From positions 47,277,923 through 47,341,922 of the forward strand of contig OW386293.2 in NCBI GenBank assembly GCA_936432065.2: 64,000 nt of DNA, written 5' to 3'. Each line of letters opens with the position of its first letter. Positions within the stretch are counted from its first letter, which is position 1. The notes under the pieces were generated by a model, which made no database searches, was not told where the DNA came from, and saw only the letters and a list, made by a program, of their open reading frames with translations. Below, one piece after another: positions 46,281 to 56,950 of the stretch. Both the position numbers and the translations under genes were made by a program. The DNA comes from Rutpela maculata. Its lineage: Eukaryota; Arthropoda; Insecta; Coleoptera; Cerambycidae.

Positions 46281-47039
46281 ATGTCAGGCACGTGCCGTAA
46301 GTGTACCAAAAACATAAGCGATAAATCGCCCGGCCTTCAATGTGGTTTTTGCACAAAATTTTTTCACGCCAAGTGTCTCGCGCTGTCTAAAGAACAGATT
46401 GCTATATTCAATGATATGCAGGGCATGGTTTATAAATGTGATGAATGTCGTGATAAGCAGCACAATGGAGCCGAAAAAGAGTGTGATAATTGTCACGCTT
46501 TACTTCAGGCTATAAAAGAACTACAGACAGTAGTGAAAAATGTACAGGAGGAACTAAAAAATCTGAAGGAGAATAAAATGTCGGAAAATACAGAGATTAT
46601 TATACAAGAAGTCTCCGAGAGGCAGCGTAAAGAGAAAAATATTATTATTTACAAATTAGAAGAACAAGTAAAAGGTTCTTTGCCTATCAAGACTGAAGCG
46701 GATGCAAAAAAAGTATCTGAAATAATTAAAATCATTGCCCCATCAGTGGATACTAATAATCTTAAAACTTATAGATTAGGAAAAAAAGACGATAAAAACA
46801 TACTTCCTTTGAAAGTCGAACTTGCCTCTAGAGATGATGTTTTCACTATCCTTAAAAATAAAAATAAACTCAAAGACCATAATATTAATATTCAAATTAT
46901 TACTTATAAAACCCTATTGCAACGAGAATATTTAAAAAATATTATATGTCAGCTCAATCAACGGAAAGAAAATGGAGAAGAGGACTTATACATTAAATAT
47001 ATTAATAATAATCCAGTCATTACAAAGTCAAAAAAGTAA
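46281..47039 (+). CDS. LINE ORF1: PHD-type zinc finger and coiled coil
   Basis: Intact frame of 252 codons. Cys5, Cys8, Cys21, Cys24, His29, Cys32, Cys53 and Cys56 form a C4HC3 PHD-type finger. A charged, Lys/Glu-rich helical stretch at about residues 70-120 is a likely coiled coil, and a basic C-terminal domain follows (IIIYKLEEQVKG to the end), resembling the RNA-binding part of CR1-type ORF1 proteins. The last codons before the stop form the heptamer A AAA AAG (47030-47036) directly followed by TAA. A -1 shift there would read on into ORF2. Confidence 0.85.
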   Translation: MSGTCRKCTKNISDKSPGLQCGFCTKFFHAKCLALSKEQIAIFNDMQGMVYKCDECRDKQHNGAEKECDNCHALLQAIKELQTVVKNVQEELKNLKENKMSENTEIIIQEVSERQRKEKNIIIYKLEEQVKGSLPIKTEADAKKVSEIIKIIAPSVDTNNLKTYRLGKKDDKNILPLKVELASRDDVFTILKNKNKLKDHNINIQIITYKTLLQREYLKNIICQLNQRKENGEEDLYIKYINNNPVITKSKK

Positions 47040-48293
47040 ATGTCAAGATAGGTCAAGTAAATATACGGTCTCTCAATAATTGTTTTCACAGTTTCAAAGA
47101 TATTGTTTTGGAAAACGAATTTTCAATAATTGGCCTTTCTGAAACTTGGTTAATGCCAGATTTTTCTAGCAATTATGTGTGTTTACCTAATTACAATTTA
47201 ATAAGGAATGACCGGGATGGAAGAGGAGGAGGCGTTGCATGCTATTTGAGGTCTACGTATACTTTCAAAGTGTATCATTTATCTACGTCAGACAATAGGT
47301 TAGAACAACTGTGGTTAATTATTAATTTTAATAAACAGAAAGTGGCCTTAGGGATTATTTATCGACCCCCTAGTGCAAACATTTTAGCTTGTTTAAATGA
47401 ACTTAGTGATGTATTAGAACGTGTATATTTGGAGGTTAATTCAGTGATATTCATGGGAGATATAAATATAAATTTGTTAAATGTAAATTCACCCGATTCT
47501 ATAAAATTTATTTCATTATTATGTGACTTTGAATTGTGTCAGATAATAAAAAAGCCAACCAGAATAACTGCTACTACAGAGTCACTGATAGATGTTGTAT
47601 GCACCAGTAACGATATTGTGGTAAAAAATTGTGATACAATGGATATGCTTAATATTACGGATCACATGATGGTTTTCTGTGAGATATTTATTGAAAATAT
47701 AAAGGAATGTAAAGATACTATTATTTACAGAAATTATAAAAAATTTGACTTGAACAGCTTTGCTATTGATGCCACTTACAATGTACCTTGGGAAAATATA
47801 TTTAATCAACACGATATAAATTCAAAAGTGGAATTACTTAATAACTGCATAGTGTCTCTTTTTGATCGGCATGCTCCAGTATGTACCATAATTAAAAAGC
47901 GAAAACACCAGCCATATATAACATATAACTTAAAATTAATGATAAAAGCTAAAGACAAAGCACGCAAGAAATATATAAAAACCAGAACAGCAACTAGTAG
48001 AGAGTACTATATCACAATACGTAATTATGTAAATGAGGCAATAAAACGCGAAAAAATTGCATATATGCAGTACGTACTAAACAAAAATAAAAATGGTCAA
48101 AAGAAAATTTGGAGAAATTTATCAGAATGGGGTGTTCTCCGTCAAAAAAAAATATGTTACCAGTCGAGTTGCAAAAACCGGAAGAACTTAATGATTATTT
48201 TTTGAATGTCGCGGGCCAGTCAACAATAAATAATGATTTATTTTCATTTTATAACAGCAATCTACTTAATAGAGATGCACATTTTAATTTTGT
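47036..48293 (+). pseudogene. LINE ORF2, endonuclease and linker (first part)
   Basis: In the -1 frame relative to ORF1 the reading continues VNVKIGQVNIRSLNN and then the endonuclease: IIGLSETWL (catalytic Glu), GGGVACYLR, LGIIYRPPSA, IFMGDININLL, ESLIDVVCTS and ITDHMMVF (catalytic His). No ATG lies near the start of this frame. A basic linker follows. An indel in the nine-A run near 48143-48151 shifts the frame to MLPVELQKPEELNDYF, and the hAT interrupts it after HFNFV at 48294. Removing the hAT and one TSD copy restores the frame into the RT. Confidence 0.85.
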
Positions 48294-48294
48294 C

Positions 48295-50122
48295 TAGGGA
48301 TTGCAATTTACCGGAAGTTTTAATAACCGGTAAATCGGTAAATAAAAATATAAATAACCGGTTAACCGGTATTTACCGGTAATTTTTAGAATGGATGATT
48401 AGGGTGGCGAAAATGGCAATTGTCTTTTTCCATATACAAAATTATCTAAATTTAACAAAAAACATTTTTATATACGTGTATGTGATATAATGAACAAACA
48501 AAAGGTTTTTTTATCAACAGTAAAATCAGAAGAGCTTTTTTTTTGGATAAATTTCTCTTTGTAACGAAATAATTTTACCAATCAGTGATTTTATAAGAAA
48601 AACTGACATGAAAAAATTGCGAGACCGGAGGTCGAGCGATTTTGTTAAATGTCAGTTTTTCGAGCAAAATTATTGATTAATGACAGAATATGTGAACGAA
48701 CAACAACAATAATTATCTTTACTTATACAATGATTTGAAGGAACAGTTATTAAAAACACAGTTATTATAAATTGTTTGCTTTGATGTACTGATTTCAATA
48801 TTCTCTTCTCTAGTTTCCACACATGTTGAATATTCGTAAATTATAGCTGACAGTACAGATTTTAAAGTGACGTACGGCTACTAGATGTACTCTGCTTTTG
48901 AGGAACAGGCATTTTTATTGGTGATAAAAAACGATGCACCTTTTTTTTATCGCTGTCAAAGTGACAAAAATGTGACTGTCAAATAGACTTTTTTATATAG
49001 GAGTTAATTTATCAACAGTAAAATTACAAGAGCTTTTTTCTTATTGGATAAATTTCTTTTTGTAACGAAATAATTTTGCGATCAGCGACTTTATAAGAAA
49101 AACTGACATGAAAAAATCGTGAGACCGGAGGTCGAGCGATTTTGTCAAACGTCGAGCAAAATTACTGATTGGCAAAATTTTCAGTTAAAAAGAAATTTAT
49201 CCATAAAAGAAAAGCTCGAGTGTTTTTTGGCAAGATAAATTAACGACAGAATATGAATGTGAACGAACAACAACAATAATTTATTAAAAATAATTATAAT
49301 TTTCCCAAAACGACTCATATCGTACAGTATAGTTTCCATAATACTTAAAAATTATAGCTGACAGTACAGATTTCAAAGTGACGTGCGACTACTAGGTGTA
49401 CTCTGCTTTTGAGGAACAGGCATTTTTATCGGTGATAAAAAACGATGCACCTTTTTAATCGCTGTCAAAGTGACAAAAATGTGACTGTCAAATAGACTTT
49501 TTTATATAGGAGTTAATTTATCAAAAGGAAAAAATATAAATGAAATAAATTTAAATAAATAATTATTCTGTAAATAACAAAAATATCCACTTAAATAACA
49601 AAAATTATAAACATAAACTCAAATAGGGCATTTACTGAATACCTAATCTAAAAATACAATATTTAAAAAAAAACCCTTTTAAAAGGGTTAGTTTTTCAAA
49701 GCTATATATGTTAGTCGTCTGATATTTGTGCATAGAATACCACCAACTGAAAATGCCCTTCCTCAATCGATATTGGTGGGTCGATAATTTAATAAGGATA
49801 TTTGCGGCAGTGAAATATTCAATTTTCTGTCGTAAGATATTGTCAATGTCTCTCTTGTATTTCTTAGGGTTTGGTGTTTGGAGTTTACTTTTTATATTAT
49901 TTATTTATTGTTAAAAGTGCTCGGTGTTGGCACAGGCACTCTGTATTTAGTGAACACTAGTCAGTGACATAAATAGAAACGTTGAATTCGTGACATATCG
50001 TAAGTTCAGAATTTACCGAAATAACCGGTAAAAAATTAAAATAATCGGTAATTACCGTCATGTGTTTTTTGTCCTAATAACCGGTTAACCGGTTAACCGG
50101 TTAACCGGTAATGCAATCCCTA
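48295..50122. mobile_element. Non-autonomous hAT element with perfect 8-bp TSD
   Basis: The ends TAGGGATTGC and GCAATCCCTA are inverted, and ATTTTGTC flanks both sides (48287-48294 and 50123-50130). Many AACCGGTTA or TTACCGG words lie just inside both ends, like the subterminal transposase-binding repeats of hAT elements. There is no transposase. The interior holds two diverged direct copies of a roughly 500-bp block (about 48515-49013 and 49014-49525), each with a palindrome whose apex is GAGACCGGAGGTCGAG (48621-48636 and 49121-49136). The element is inserted in ORF2 of the CR1/L2-like LINE. Confidence 0.9.
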
Positions 50123-50130
50123 ATTTTGTC

Positions 50131-51663
50131 GAAATAAATGACCAGCAAATTTTTAATGCCTTAAAGTCATTTAAATCTCAGGCTTTTGGTGTGGATGGTA
50201 TAAATGTTAAAATGATTTCACTAGTTCTACCCTACTGTATTGATGCTGTAAAGCACATATTTAACGAGTCTTTAAAACATGGTATTTTTCCAAACTTATG
50301 GAAAACTGCTAACGTTATACCTATCCCAAAAATAAATACTCCTGCCTGTTTTAACGACCTGCGCCCTATATATATTTTGCCGACTTTTTCCAAATTGCTC
50401 GAAAAAACTCTGTCTTTTCAGTTAAAAGACTATATTGAAGTTAATAGTATCCTTCCAGATATACAGTCAGGTTTTCGCCAAAAACATGGAACACAAACGG
50501 CACTATTGAAAGTTGTAAATGACATTAGCACTGCAATGGACAAATCATTGCCATCAATATTAGTTTTACTGGATCAGAGTAAAGCCTTTGACCTAGTAAA
50601 TTTTGATTTACTTCTTGCAAAATTAAAATACATTGGGTTTGAAAATAGTGCTATAAATTGGTTAAGTAGCTATGTCAGAGGTCGTTCACAAAGAGTTTTA
50701 ATTGATGATAGTTTATATTCGTCCATAAGAGAAACATCATCAGGTGTACCACAGGGTAGTATCCTGGGACCAATATTGTTCTCTATATTCATTTTTGACT
50801 TCCCCTTTACCCTGTCTCATTGTCAAGTACATCTCTATGCTGATGATTTCAAATTATATATGTCAATAAGTAATCTCGAAAATGATATAGAAAACATAAA
50901 CATAGACTTATACAATACAGCAAAATATTCTGAAGATCATGGCTTGCGTATTAACCCGAATAAAACAGTGGCATTATGTATAGGGCCTGAGAGGCAGATA
51001 AATAACATTATGGGGGATCATACAATAAATATTAATGGAACAAATATAAACTGGGTACAATCTGCGAAAAATTTAGGAGTAATTTTAGATAACCATCTAT
51101 CTTTTGAGAACCATGTCGATCATATCTTTCAAATTACATTTTTAAAACTAAAGTCAATGTACAAATTTAAATATCAACTAAGTCAAGACGTAAAATTAAA
51201 ATTAGTCAAAACATTGATTTATCCGCATATAGAATATTGTTGCGCAGTGTATTACAATTTTCTTACTCAGCATAATCAATTAAGACTTCAGCGCATACAA
51301 AATGCCTGTATGCGATTTATTTGTTGCATACCGTTTCGGGTGCATATAACACCTTATCTCGTGGCTCTAAATGAATTAAATATCAAAAATAGAATTTATT
51401 ACTTATTTTCCATCTTTTTATATAAATTATTAAAAAGCAAAACGCCTTCTTATTTGTTTAAACTTCTTGTTAAGAGATCAGATATTCATGCAGTGAATAT
51501 AAGAGCAAATACCTTCACAATTCCACAACACTCGACTAGAAAATATGAAGGCAGTTTTTCTTATTTGGCACCTGTTTTGTTAAATAACGTTATAGATCAC
51601 TTAGATTTATCTCTCAATAAATTTAAGAAAAATGTAAAAAGTTCTCTATCAGATGCAAATTAA
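50131..51663 (+). pseudogene. LINE ORF2, reverse transcriptase (second part)
   Basis: Directly after the hAT duplication the frame continues EINDQQIFNALKSFKSQAFG, then LRPIYILPTFSKLLEK, SGFRQKHGTQTALLKV, LLDQSKAFDLVNFDLL, GVPQGSILGPILF and the catalytic LYADDFKLY, then LGVILDNHLSF. All core RT motifs are present and the frame is open for about 510 codons. This is a young-looking domain, inactive only because of the hAT and the upstream frameshift. There is no RNase H; the C-terminus is of the usual length for CR1/L2. Confidence 0.9.
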
Positions 51664-52207
51664 ATACACATACATATATATTTTTTCTCTATATATAGTA
51701 ACGCAGGTAAAAATTTAAAAAAAAGTTCTTATTTCTTTTTTAAGTGAATCATTCTTTTTCCTTCTCTTTTTTTATTATTAATATTACAACTGTTTGGAAT
51801 TTACTATCGCTTTTAAATGTTCTTGAATTATAATACTTTATGGAACCTATTTATAAAGTATTTATAATATGTAATTATACATGTTGTAAAATGTAGGAAC
51901 CATATTTTGCAAAATTTTTGGAACAGAATTTGTTCATTTGGACTACTTAAATCTTACGGCAAATGTATTAATATACCATTTCGCTTTTTGTAATTGTAGT
52001 CAGATTTTTGGTTTTTTTTTAACCGTTTTTATTTATAAGAAATATAATATAAGTAATTATATAAAAATTTAGTTTAATAGGTTTTCTCGGTGTAATGTAC
52101 ATTATTAATTACGTACAGTATTAATTTTTTTTTCTAATGTATATGGGGAGGTGGAAGATAGCTTAGGCTAACCTCTTCCTTTTGTGTAAACTATTTTGTG
52201 CACAATA

Positions 52208-52212
52208 AACGT

Positions 52213-52271
<59 letters not shown>

Positions 52272-52274
52272 TTT
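52208..52274. repeat. TTTA microsatellite tail of the LINE
   Basis: About 16 TTTA units directly after AATAAACG. They form the 3' tail of the CR1/L2-like LINE. Confidence 0.9.
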
Positions 52275-52675
52275 TACGCAATGTCAATCGGGAGCATAAA
52301 CGGACGTTCTCAATTAAACGTTAGCACTTAGCACTTTACTTTACGAGATTCTATTGGTGGTTTCTCATAAATATACTTCAGGCACCAATAGAATTGCAAG
52401 ATATCGAAAGCAGAACGCAAGTGAGATTGTTTGGGAACTTGGTTTGGGAATGCACCTTTATAGCTAATTCTGACAGCGGTTTAAGATCTTATTGAATGGT
52501 GTAGTTTATGATGGCTTCACATTGCCGCCTGAATGCTATTGTTTATATCTGCTGTTGATTTAGGGAACACTTGAATATTTTCTGTAGTATTTTATGCGTT
52601 CAGAAAAAAAATTTAAATTCATTTTTAGTAATATTTTGATAGGATCTTTCCAATAAAAAAATAGCGGGAAAGGCC

Positions 52676-53097
52676 CTTTTACCTACGATCACTACTGTAA
52701 ATAGTAAAAAACACTCTACCTGCCATCTATGTAAGTTGGATTTTACATATTGTAAACAAAACGCACTGTAAACAAATCGCACGGTAAACAAAACGCACGG
52801 GACACGCAAATATAGGTGGCTTAGTTCGCTGACGCGGGGTTTAAAAAGACAAATGCGCCTACGTAATTTTAAAACACTGTCAAAACTGACATAATATTTG
52901 TTGACAAGTAAACTAAATTCAGATTTTACTAAATAAATAAATAAATATGATCGTAGGTAAAGTATAGTACATAATTCGAGTTGTAAAGCAATTACGCACT
53001 CATGGAAATACGCACTCGCCGCTACGCGGCATCGTGCGTAACTTTTCCATTCGTGCGTAATATGCTTCTTACAACACTCATTACGTAATATACTATT
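52676..53097. mobile_element. Palindrome plus short-inverted-repeat element, copy C
   Basis: Opposite orientation to copies A and B. The module bounded by CTTTTACCTACGATCA (52676-52691) and TGATCGTAGGTAAAG (52948-52962) comes first, with three 16-bp tandem units (TGTAAACAAAACGCAC type, 52751-52798) inside. A 135-bp palindrome follows (52961-53097; ends AGTATAGTA / TACTATT, apex GCCGCTACGCGGC). Confidence 0.65.
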
Positions 53098-53290
53098 ACA
53101 AACAAATTATACAGAATGCTCTCACTCATGTCACTGTTTTCAATGTTGTTAATAATGACGATTTCATTTAATGACGGTTTTTAATTGAGATACGATAATG
53201 CCAGCAATTTTTTTGTAGATTTACGTGAAACCCGGTACAATGGCGGAAATCGGAAAATAAACGACTATTTCATATTATGTATTGTGGATT

Positions 53291-53420
53291 AATAGTATAT
53301 TATTAAACGAGCGGCAATGTAAGTAATAACTCACGCAGATGAAGTTTGCAGCACGAGCCGTAGGCGAGTGCTGTAATTCATCAAGTGAGTCATTACCATT
53401 TCCGCAAGTTGAATACTATA
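53291..53420. repeat. Palindrome, copy D of the same class
   Basis: A 130-bp imperfect palindrome (ends AATAGTATATTA / ATACTATA, apex GAGCCGTAGGCGAG at 53355-53368), followed by CTTTCTACGATTAAAA. This corresponds to the short inverted repeat of copies A and C. A weak partner, ATAATAGTAGATAAAAGTAT, lies at 53931, so a full element of about 660 bp is possible but uncertain. Confidence 0.5.
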
Positions 53421-54309
53421 CTTTCTACGATTAAAACAATAAATATTAAATTGAGAACATTTTGTTAAATTACTCAGTTTGTTTATTAATAAAATTAACT
53501 GTGAAATTTAATTTTTGTACACACCTTTATATTTGTTTTGCGATTTTTTGGGTAATAAATTATGTACTGTATTCAGTCTGATGGCGTACATATTAGTTCA
53601 TCTTCACTAACCGAATTTATCATTTTTGGCACAATTATTACTTAACTTAATTTGAAAACGTCGAAACTATTCAAACATGATAAATCGCCTGCTTCCTTCC
53701 CTCAATAATAATAGACCGTTCTATTTCACCGTATCGGAAAAGAATTTCTCTCGGACAGAGCCACACCTTCGTGTCGCGCGTTACGTCGATTGGATAGGCT
53801 AGGCATGAAGATGAAGGTGATTGGCTCTGTGCTTAGTGTTTTATCATAATTCACTCATTATAACTCACGCTGTTTGTTTATGGATACTATTAATTGTTCA
53901 AAAGCAGTTCATTAATTAGTATATAGCCTAATAATAGTAGATAAAAGTATATTAGTAAAAGAAACTAAAGTGAGGTTATGATGTACTATTTGTTTATCCT
54001 CCAGGCAGGGACCTTGAAATATGTGACGCTACTAAAAATGTTAAAAAAATAATCTTCAAAAAATATTTCTAAAAAGTAATAAATAAAATTTCACTCAGTT
54101 TTACGAATATCTGTCTACCTATTAGTGGAAAATGGCAAGATACTAACTTACTATCAAATGTAAATTTGAGGTCGGTGTAAAACGTATTTTTGAAATTAGT
54201 AATTTTTTTTGCAAACAAATTTTTCATTTTTATATTTAATAAATTGAGAAGCTCCTTGTTCACTAAAAGGTTGCAGAACTAGTGTAGAATTAGTAATATT
54301 ATTTTGATT
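53421..54309. other. AT-rich DNA with a dispersed repeat fragment
   Basis: Sequence at about 54045-54150 (ATCTTCAAAAAATATTTCTA, then ATCTGTCTACCTATTAGTG) matches 39265-39350, so it is a dispersed repeat. No gene is recognised. Confidence 0.5.
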
Positions 54310-54429
54310 GGATTCAGTTTCTCCAATATACTAATTGGTAGGCATTTATTTGAATATTATTTACTAAATTAAGAGGTGTGTCAATAAAATAATTATTAAA
54401 TTCAGTAGTGATATTATTCGGCGTTTCTA
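54310..54429 (-). pseudogene. LINE relic, region before RT (downstream half of split)
   Basis: The minus strand reads IETPNNITTEFNNYFIDTP, the segment before the reverse transcriptase in many LINEs (pattern IxNxFNxYF). It is the continuation of the relic at 57788-58250, now split by the inverted-repeat element. The two parts join in frame (DDVLI / ETPNNI) when the insertion and one TTA copy are removed. Confidence 0.6.
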
Positions 54430-55098
54430 TTATAGACCTACGGCCAAGAGGCAAATAAGTTACCTCATTGGGTACAAAAGGTTTGAGTTTTTGTGGTAAA
54501 AGTACCACATATATGTAGCAAAAAACCGACCATCTGCCGGGGCTCAATGGTCAACTTCTCATTAGGACAGCTTATCAAAGAGGCGAAAAAAGTCGTTAAA
54601 GTTACCTCATTGGGTACATGCTTAAAAACGTGACAATTCACTGGGAAAACCATTACAATTTTTATTTTGTGTGCCAGACGTCAGTATTTGAACGCATACG
54701 TAGAGCAGACGCCCGTCGCGATGCCCAAAATTCCGACGTTTCTTACCTCATGAGGTACATGTACAAACCTGTGTTCAAATCAAAGGTCTTTTTATGTAGA
54801 TCATAAATATTTTTCAAAAAGATCGGCAGACGGTCAACTCTAAAGAGCAGACGCTCTAGAAAATGTAACCTGAAAGAATAATGCTAAAGTCGGTACAGGG
54901 TTTTATTGAGTACATGTTCGAAAATTTGACAATGCGCTAGGAAAACTATTACAATTATTATTTTGTTTGGCAGACTTCCGTCAATATGTAGGCAAAACAA
55001 CTTCGTGTACAAGAAACAACAGCGATACAAAACAATAATAGTAAATAAAAATATCAAGGTTTTTTGTTTTGTTTGATAATAAATCTAAAGAAAAATAA

Positions 55099-55715
55099 CT
55101 ATTCGTCATCTTCATCATCACATGAATCATTAAAAACCTCTTCATTTTCGTCATCAATATCCCTTTCTTCCATACTGGTATTGCATACAACTATTTCGTC
55201 TAGGGCACTAGGTAATTGAGGTCCATCAAACCAAATCGGCGAAAATTTATTATCATTTAAATTCCAACCATTTTCTGAGGTTGGTTGTTTTTCAGTAGCA
55301 CTATTCCATATGGCACATGTTTGATTCGTTCTTCGTACTTTTAAAAGCAAAGTGTTCTTGCATGGAGGTAACATAGTACTATCAAACTTGTTCAGGTTAT
55401 CGAATAGACTTTGATTTGGTTTTAGTTCACAGTGAGAGTAGAAAATGTCGAATCGAGCTTCATTGACATCACATAATGTGGATTTCCCATACACAAATTA
55501 ATTTTTCTACATACGTAATCTGATCTTTGGAAATGCTTTCATTGTTGCCAAATGTACCAAATACTTCCTGCATTTTTTTGTCATTTTTAAGGAGTTCAAA
55601 GGGTTTTAGTTTTCCTTTTCTGGAGAAAGCTGACGTGTAGTCACACCCTGTTAAAGAATGGAATGCTGGTAGAGATTTACAAACATTAAATCCTAGTGCA
55701 TTGAGAATTGCATTG
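55099..55715 (-). pseudogene. Mirrored copy of the transposon protein C-terminus
   Basis: Minus-strand copy of 56363-56950 in the left arm. The open part (55494-55099) is nearly the same sequence (YGKSTLCDVNEARFDIFYSH, LPPCKNTLLLKVRRTNQTC, NGWNLNDNKFSPIWFDGPQ). A 4-base deletion near 55490 relative to the right arm breaks the frame upstream. It keeps a longer acidic tail (SMEERDIDDENEEV). Confidence 0.7.
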
Positions 55716-55834
55716 GCATCTACAAATCGACAAGTATATTTGGATACAATTCCAACTTTTATCCATAATGTATGGATGAATGAAAGTATTTCACCGATAT
55801 ATGTTATATCTAGTAAATATTTTCAGGTTGTCCC

Positions 55835-56185
55835 GTGGCCGATTTTCCACATTTATTATTACATTTATTATTACGTTTATTGTGGGACACGCCAGAAACG
55901 TTTGGAAAATTAGCTGGACATGTGTTAAAAAAAGTTTGTCAACATAAAGGCAATGAAGTTCACATATTGTTCGATAAGTTCGTTAGCCCATCTATAAAAG
56001 ATATTGAGTGCGATAAAAGGGCTAATTTATATGAAAGAAGTGCTGAATTTTTAATTCAAGGTTGTGAACAACGACGGCCATCAGACTTCAAGAAAGCACT
56101 TCGTAATGACAATTTTAAACAAGCTTTGGTCAAGTTTTTTTGTGAGTTTTGGCAAAATAATGTTTGTGGAAATACTTCAAAATAA
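55835..56185 (+). pseudogene. Transposon protein, middle part
   Basis: The plus-strand frame reads TFGKLAGHVLKKVCQ, VHILFDKFVSPSIKDIECDK and RRPSDFKKALRNDNFKQALV. It resembles the middle of an uncharacterised protein family common in arthropod and cnidarian genomes, where FDRYxxxSIKxxERxxR and a later HEEAD motif occur. A different frame at 56064-56351 continues with NEHIEKETIDIL and CYHEEADQSVNVWM, so a frameshift lies near 56110-56180. Family function is not established; mobility is inferred from the flanking inverted repeats. Confidence 0.55.
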
Positions 56186-56362
56186 AACTTTATACGCAAA
56201 TTGTAACGAGTGTTACATATTTGCGGTAGTAAACGAGCATATCGAAAAAGAAACCATTGACATACTAAATTGCTACCACGAAGAGGCTGATCAGTCTGTA
56301 AATGTATGGATGGAAGTTGGAATTGTAACCAAAAATACTTGTGATTTGTAGATGTCAATGCA

Positions 56363-56950
56363 ATGTTCAATGCACTAGGATTTAATGTTTGTAAATCTCT
56401 ACTAGCATTCCATTCTTTAACAGGGTGTGACTATACCTCAGCTTTCTCCAGAAAAGGGAAACTAAAACCCTTTGAACTCCTTAAAAATGACAAAAAAATG
56501 CAGGAAGTATTTGGTACATTTAGCAACAATGAAAGCATTTCCAAAGAACAGATTACGTATGTAGAAAAATTAATTTGTGCTATGTATGGGAAATTCACAT
56601 TATGTGATGTCAATGAAGCTCGATTCGATATTTTCTACTCTCACTGTAAACTAAAACCAAATCAGAATCCATTCGATAACCTGAAAAAGTTTGATAGTAC
56701 TATGTTACCTCCATGCAAGAACGTTTTGCTTTTAAAAATACGAAGAACGAATCAAACATGTGCCATATGGAATAGTACCACCGAAAAACAACCAAAATAT
56801 TATAACTCCTCAGAAAATGGTTGGAATTTAAATGATAATAAGTTTTCGCCGATTTGGTTTGATGGACCTCAATTACCTAGTGCCCTAGACGAAATAGTTG
56901 TACGCGAAGAGGGTTTTAATGATTCATGTGATGACGACGATGATGAATAG
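56363..56950 (+). CDS. Transposon protein, C-terminal part (HSLTGCD family)
   Basis: Open for 195 codons. Residues 17-23 are HSLTGCD, followed by SAFSRKGKLKPFELL, then LPPCKNVLLLKIRRTNQTC with a Trp after it (IW), ENGWNLNDNKFSPIWFDGPQ and an acidic C-terminus (DSCDDDDDE). The order HSxTGCD, LPPxxxxLLxxxxRxNxQxxxW, NGWxxxDxxxxxxW is shared with an uncharacterised, repeated protein family that I associate with DNA transposons. The upstream part is in other frames, so the full protein is broken. The C-terminus is about 14 residues shorter than its mirrored copy. Confidence 0.6.
   Translation: MFNALGFNVCKSLLAFHSLTGCDYTSAFSRKGKLKPFELLKNDKKMQEVFGTFSNNESISKEQITYVEKLICAMYGKFTLCDVNEARFDIFYSHCKLKPNQNPFDNLKKFDSTMLPPCKNVLLLKIRRTNQTCAIWNSTTEKQPKYYNSSENGWNLNDNKFSPIWFDGPQLPSALDEIVVREEGFNDSCDDDDDE

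Larger units (their letters stand above)
46112..52274 (+). mobile_element. CR1/L2-like LINE with TTTA tail, interrupted by hAT
   Basis: Plus-strand LINE: 5' UTR (start uncertain, about 46112), ORF1 with PHD-type zinc finger, ORF2 with endonuclease and reverse transcriptase, 3' UTR, and a tail of TTTA repeats (about 52210-52274) instead of poly(A). PHD-finger ORF1 plus ORF2 without RNase H fits the CR1/L2 group. ORF2 is interrupted by the hAT element 48295-50122 and has a frameshift in an A-run near 48145. It lies directly after the THAP relic. No target duplication was identified. Confidence 0.85.

Noticed and set aside
48300..50110. AACCGGTT clusters as a satellite or origin
   Set aside because: They lie just inside the two hAT termini and are better explained as hAT subterminal repeats.
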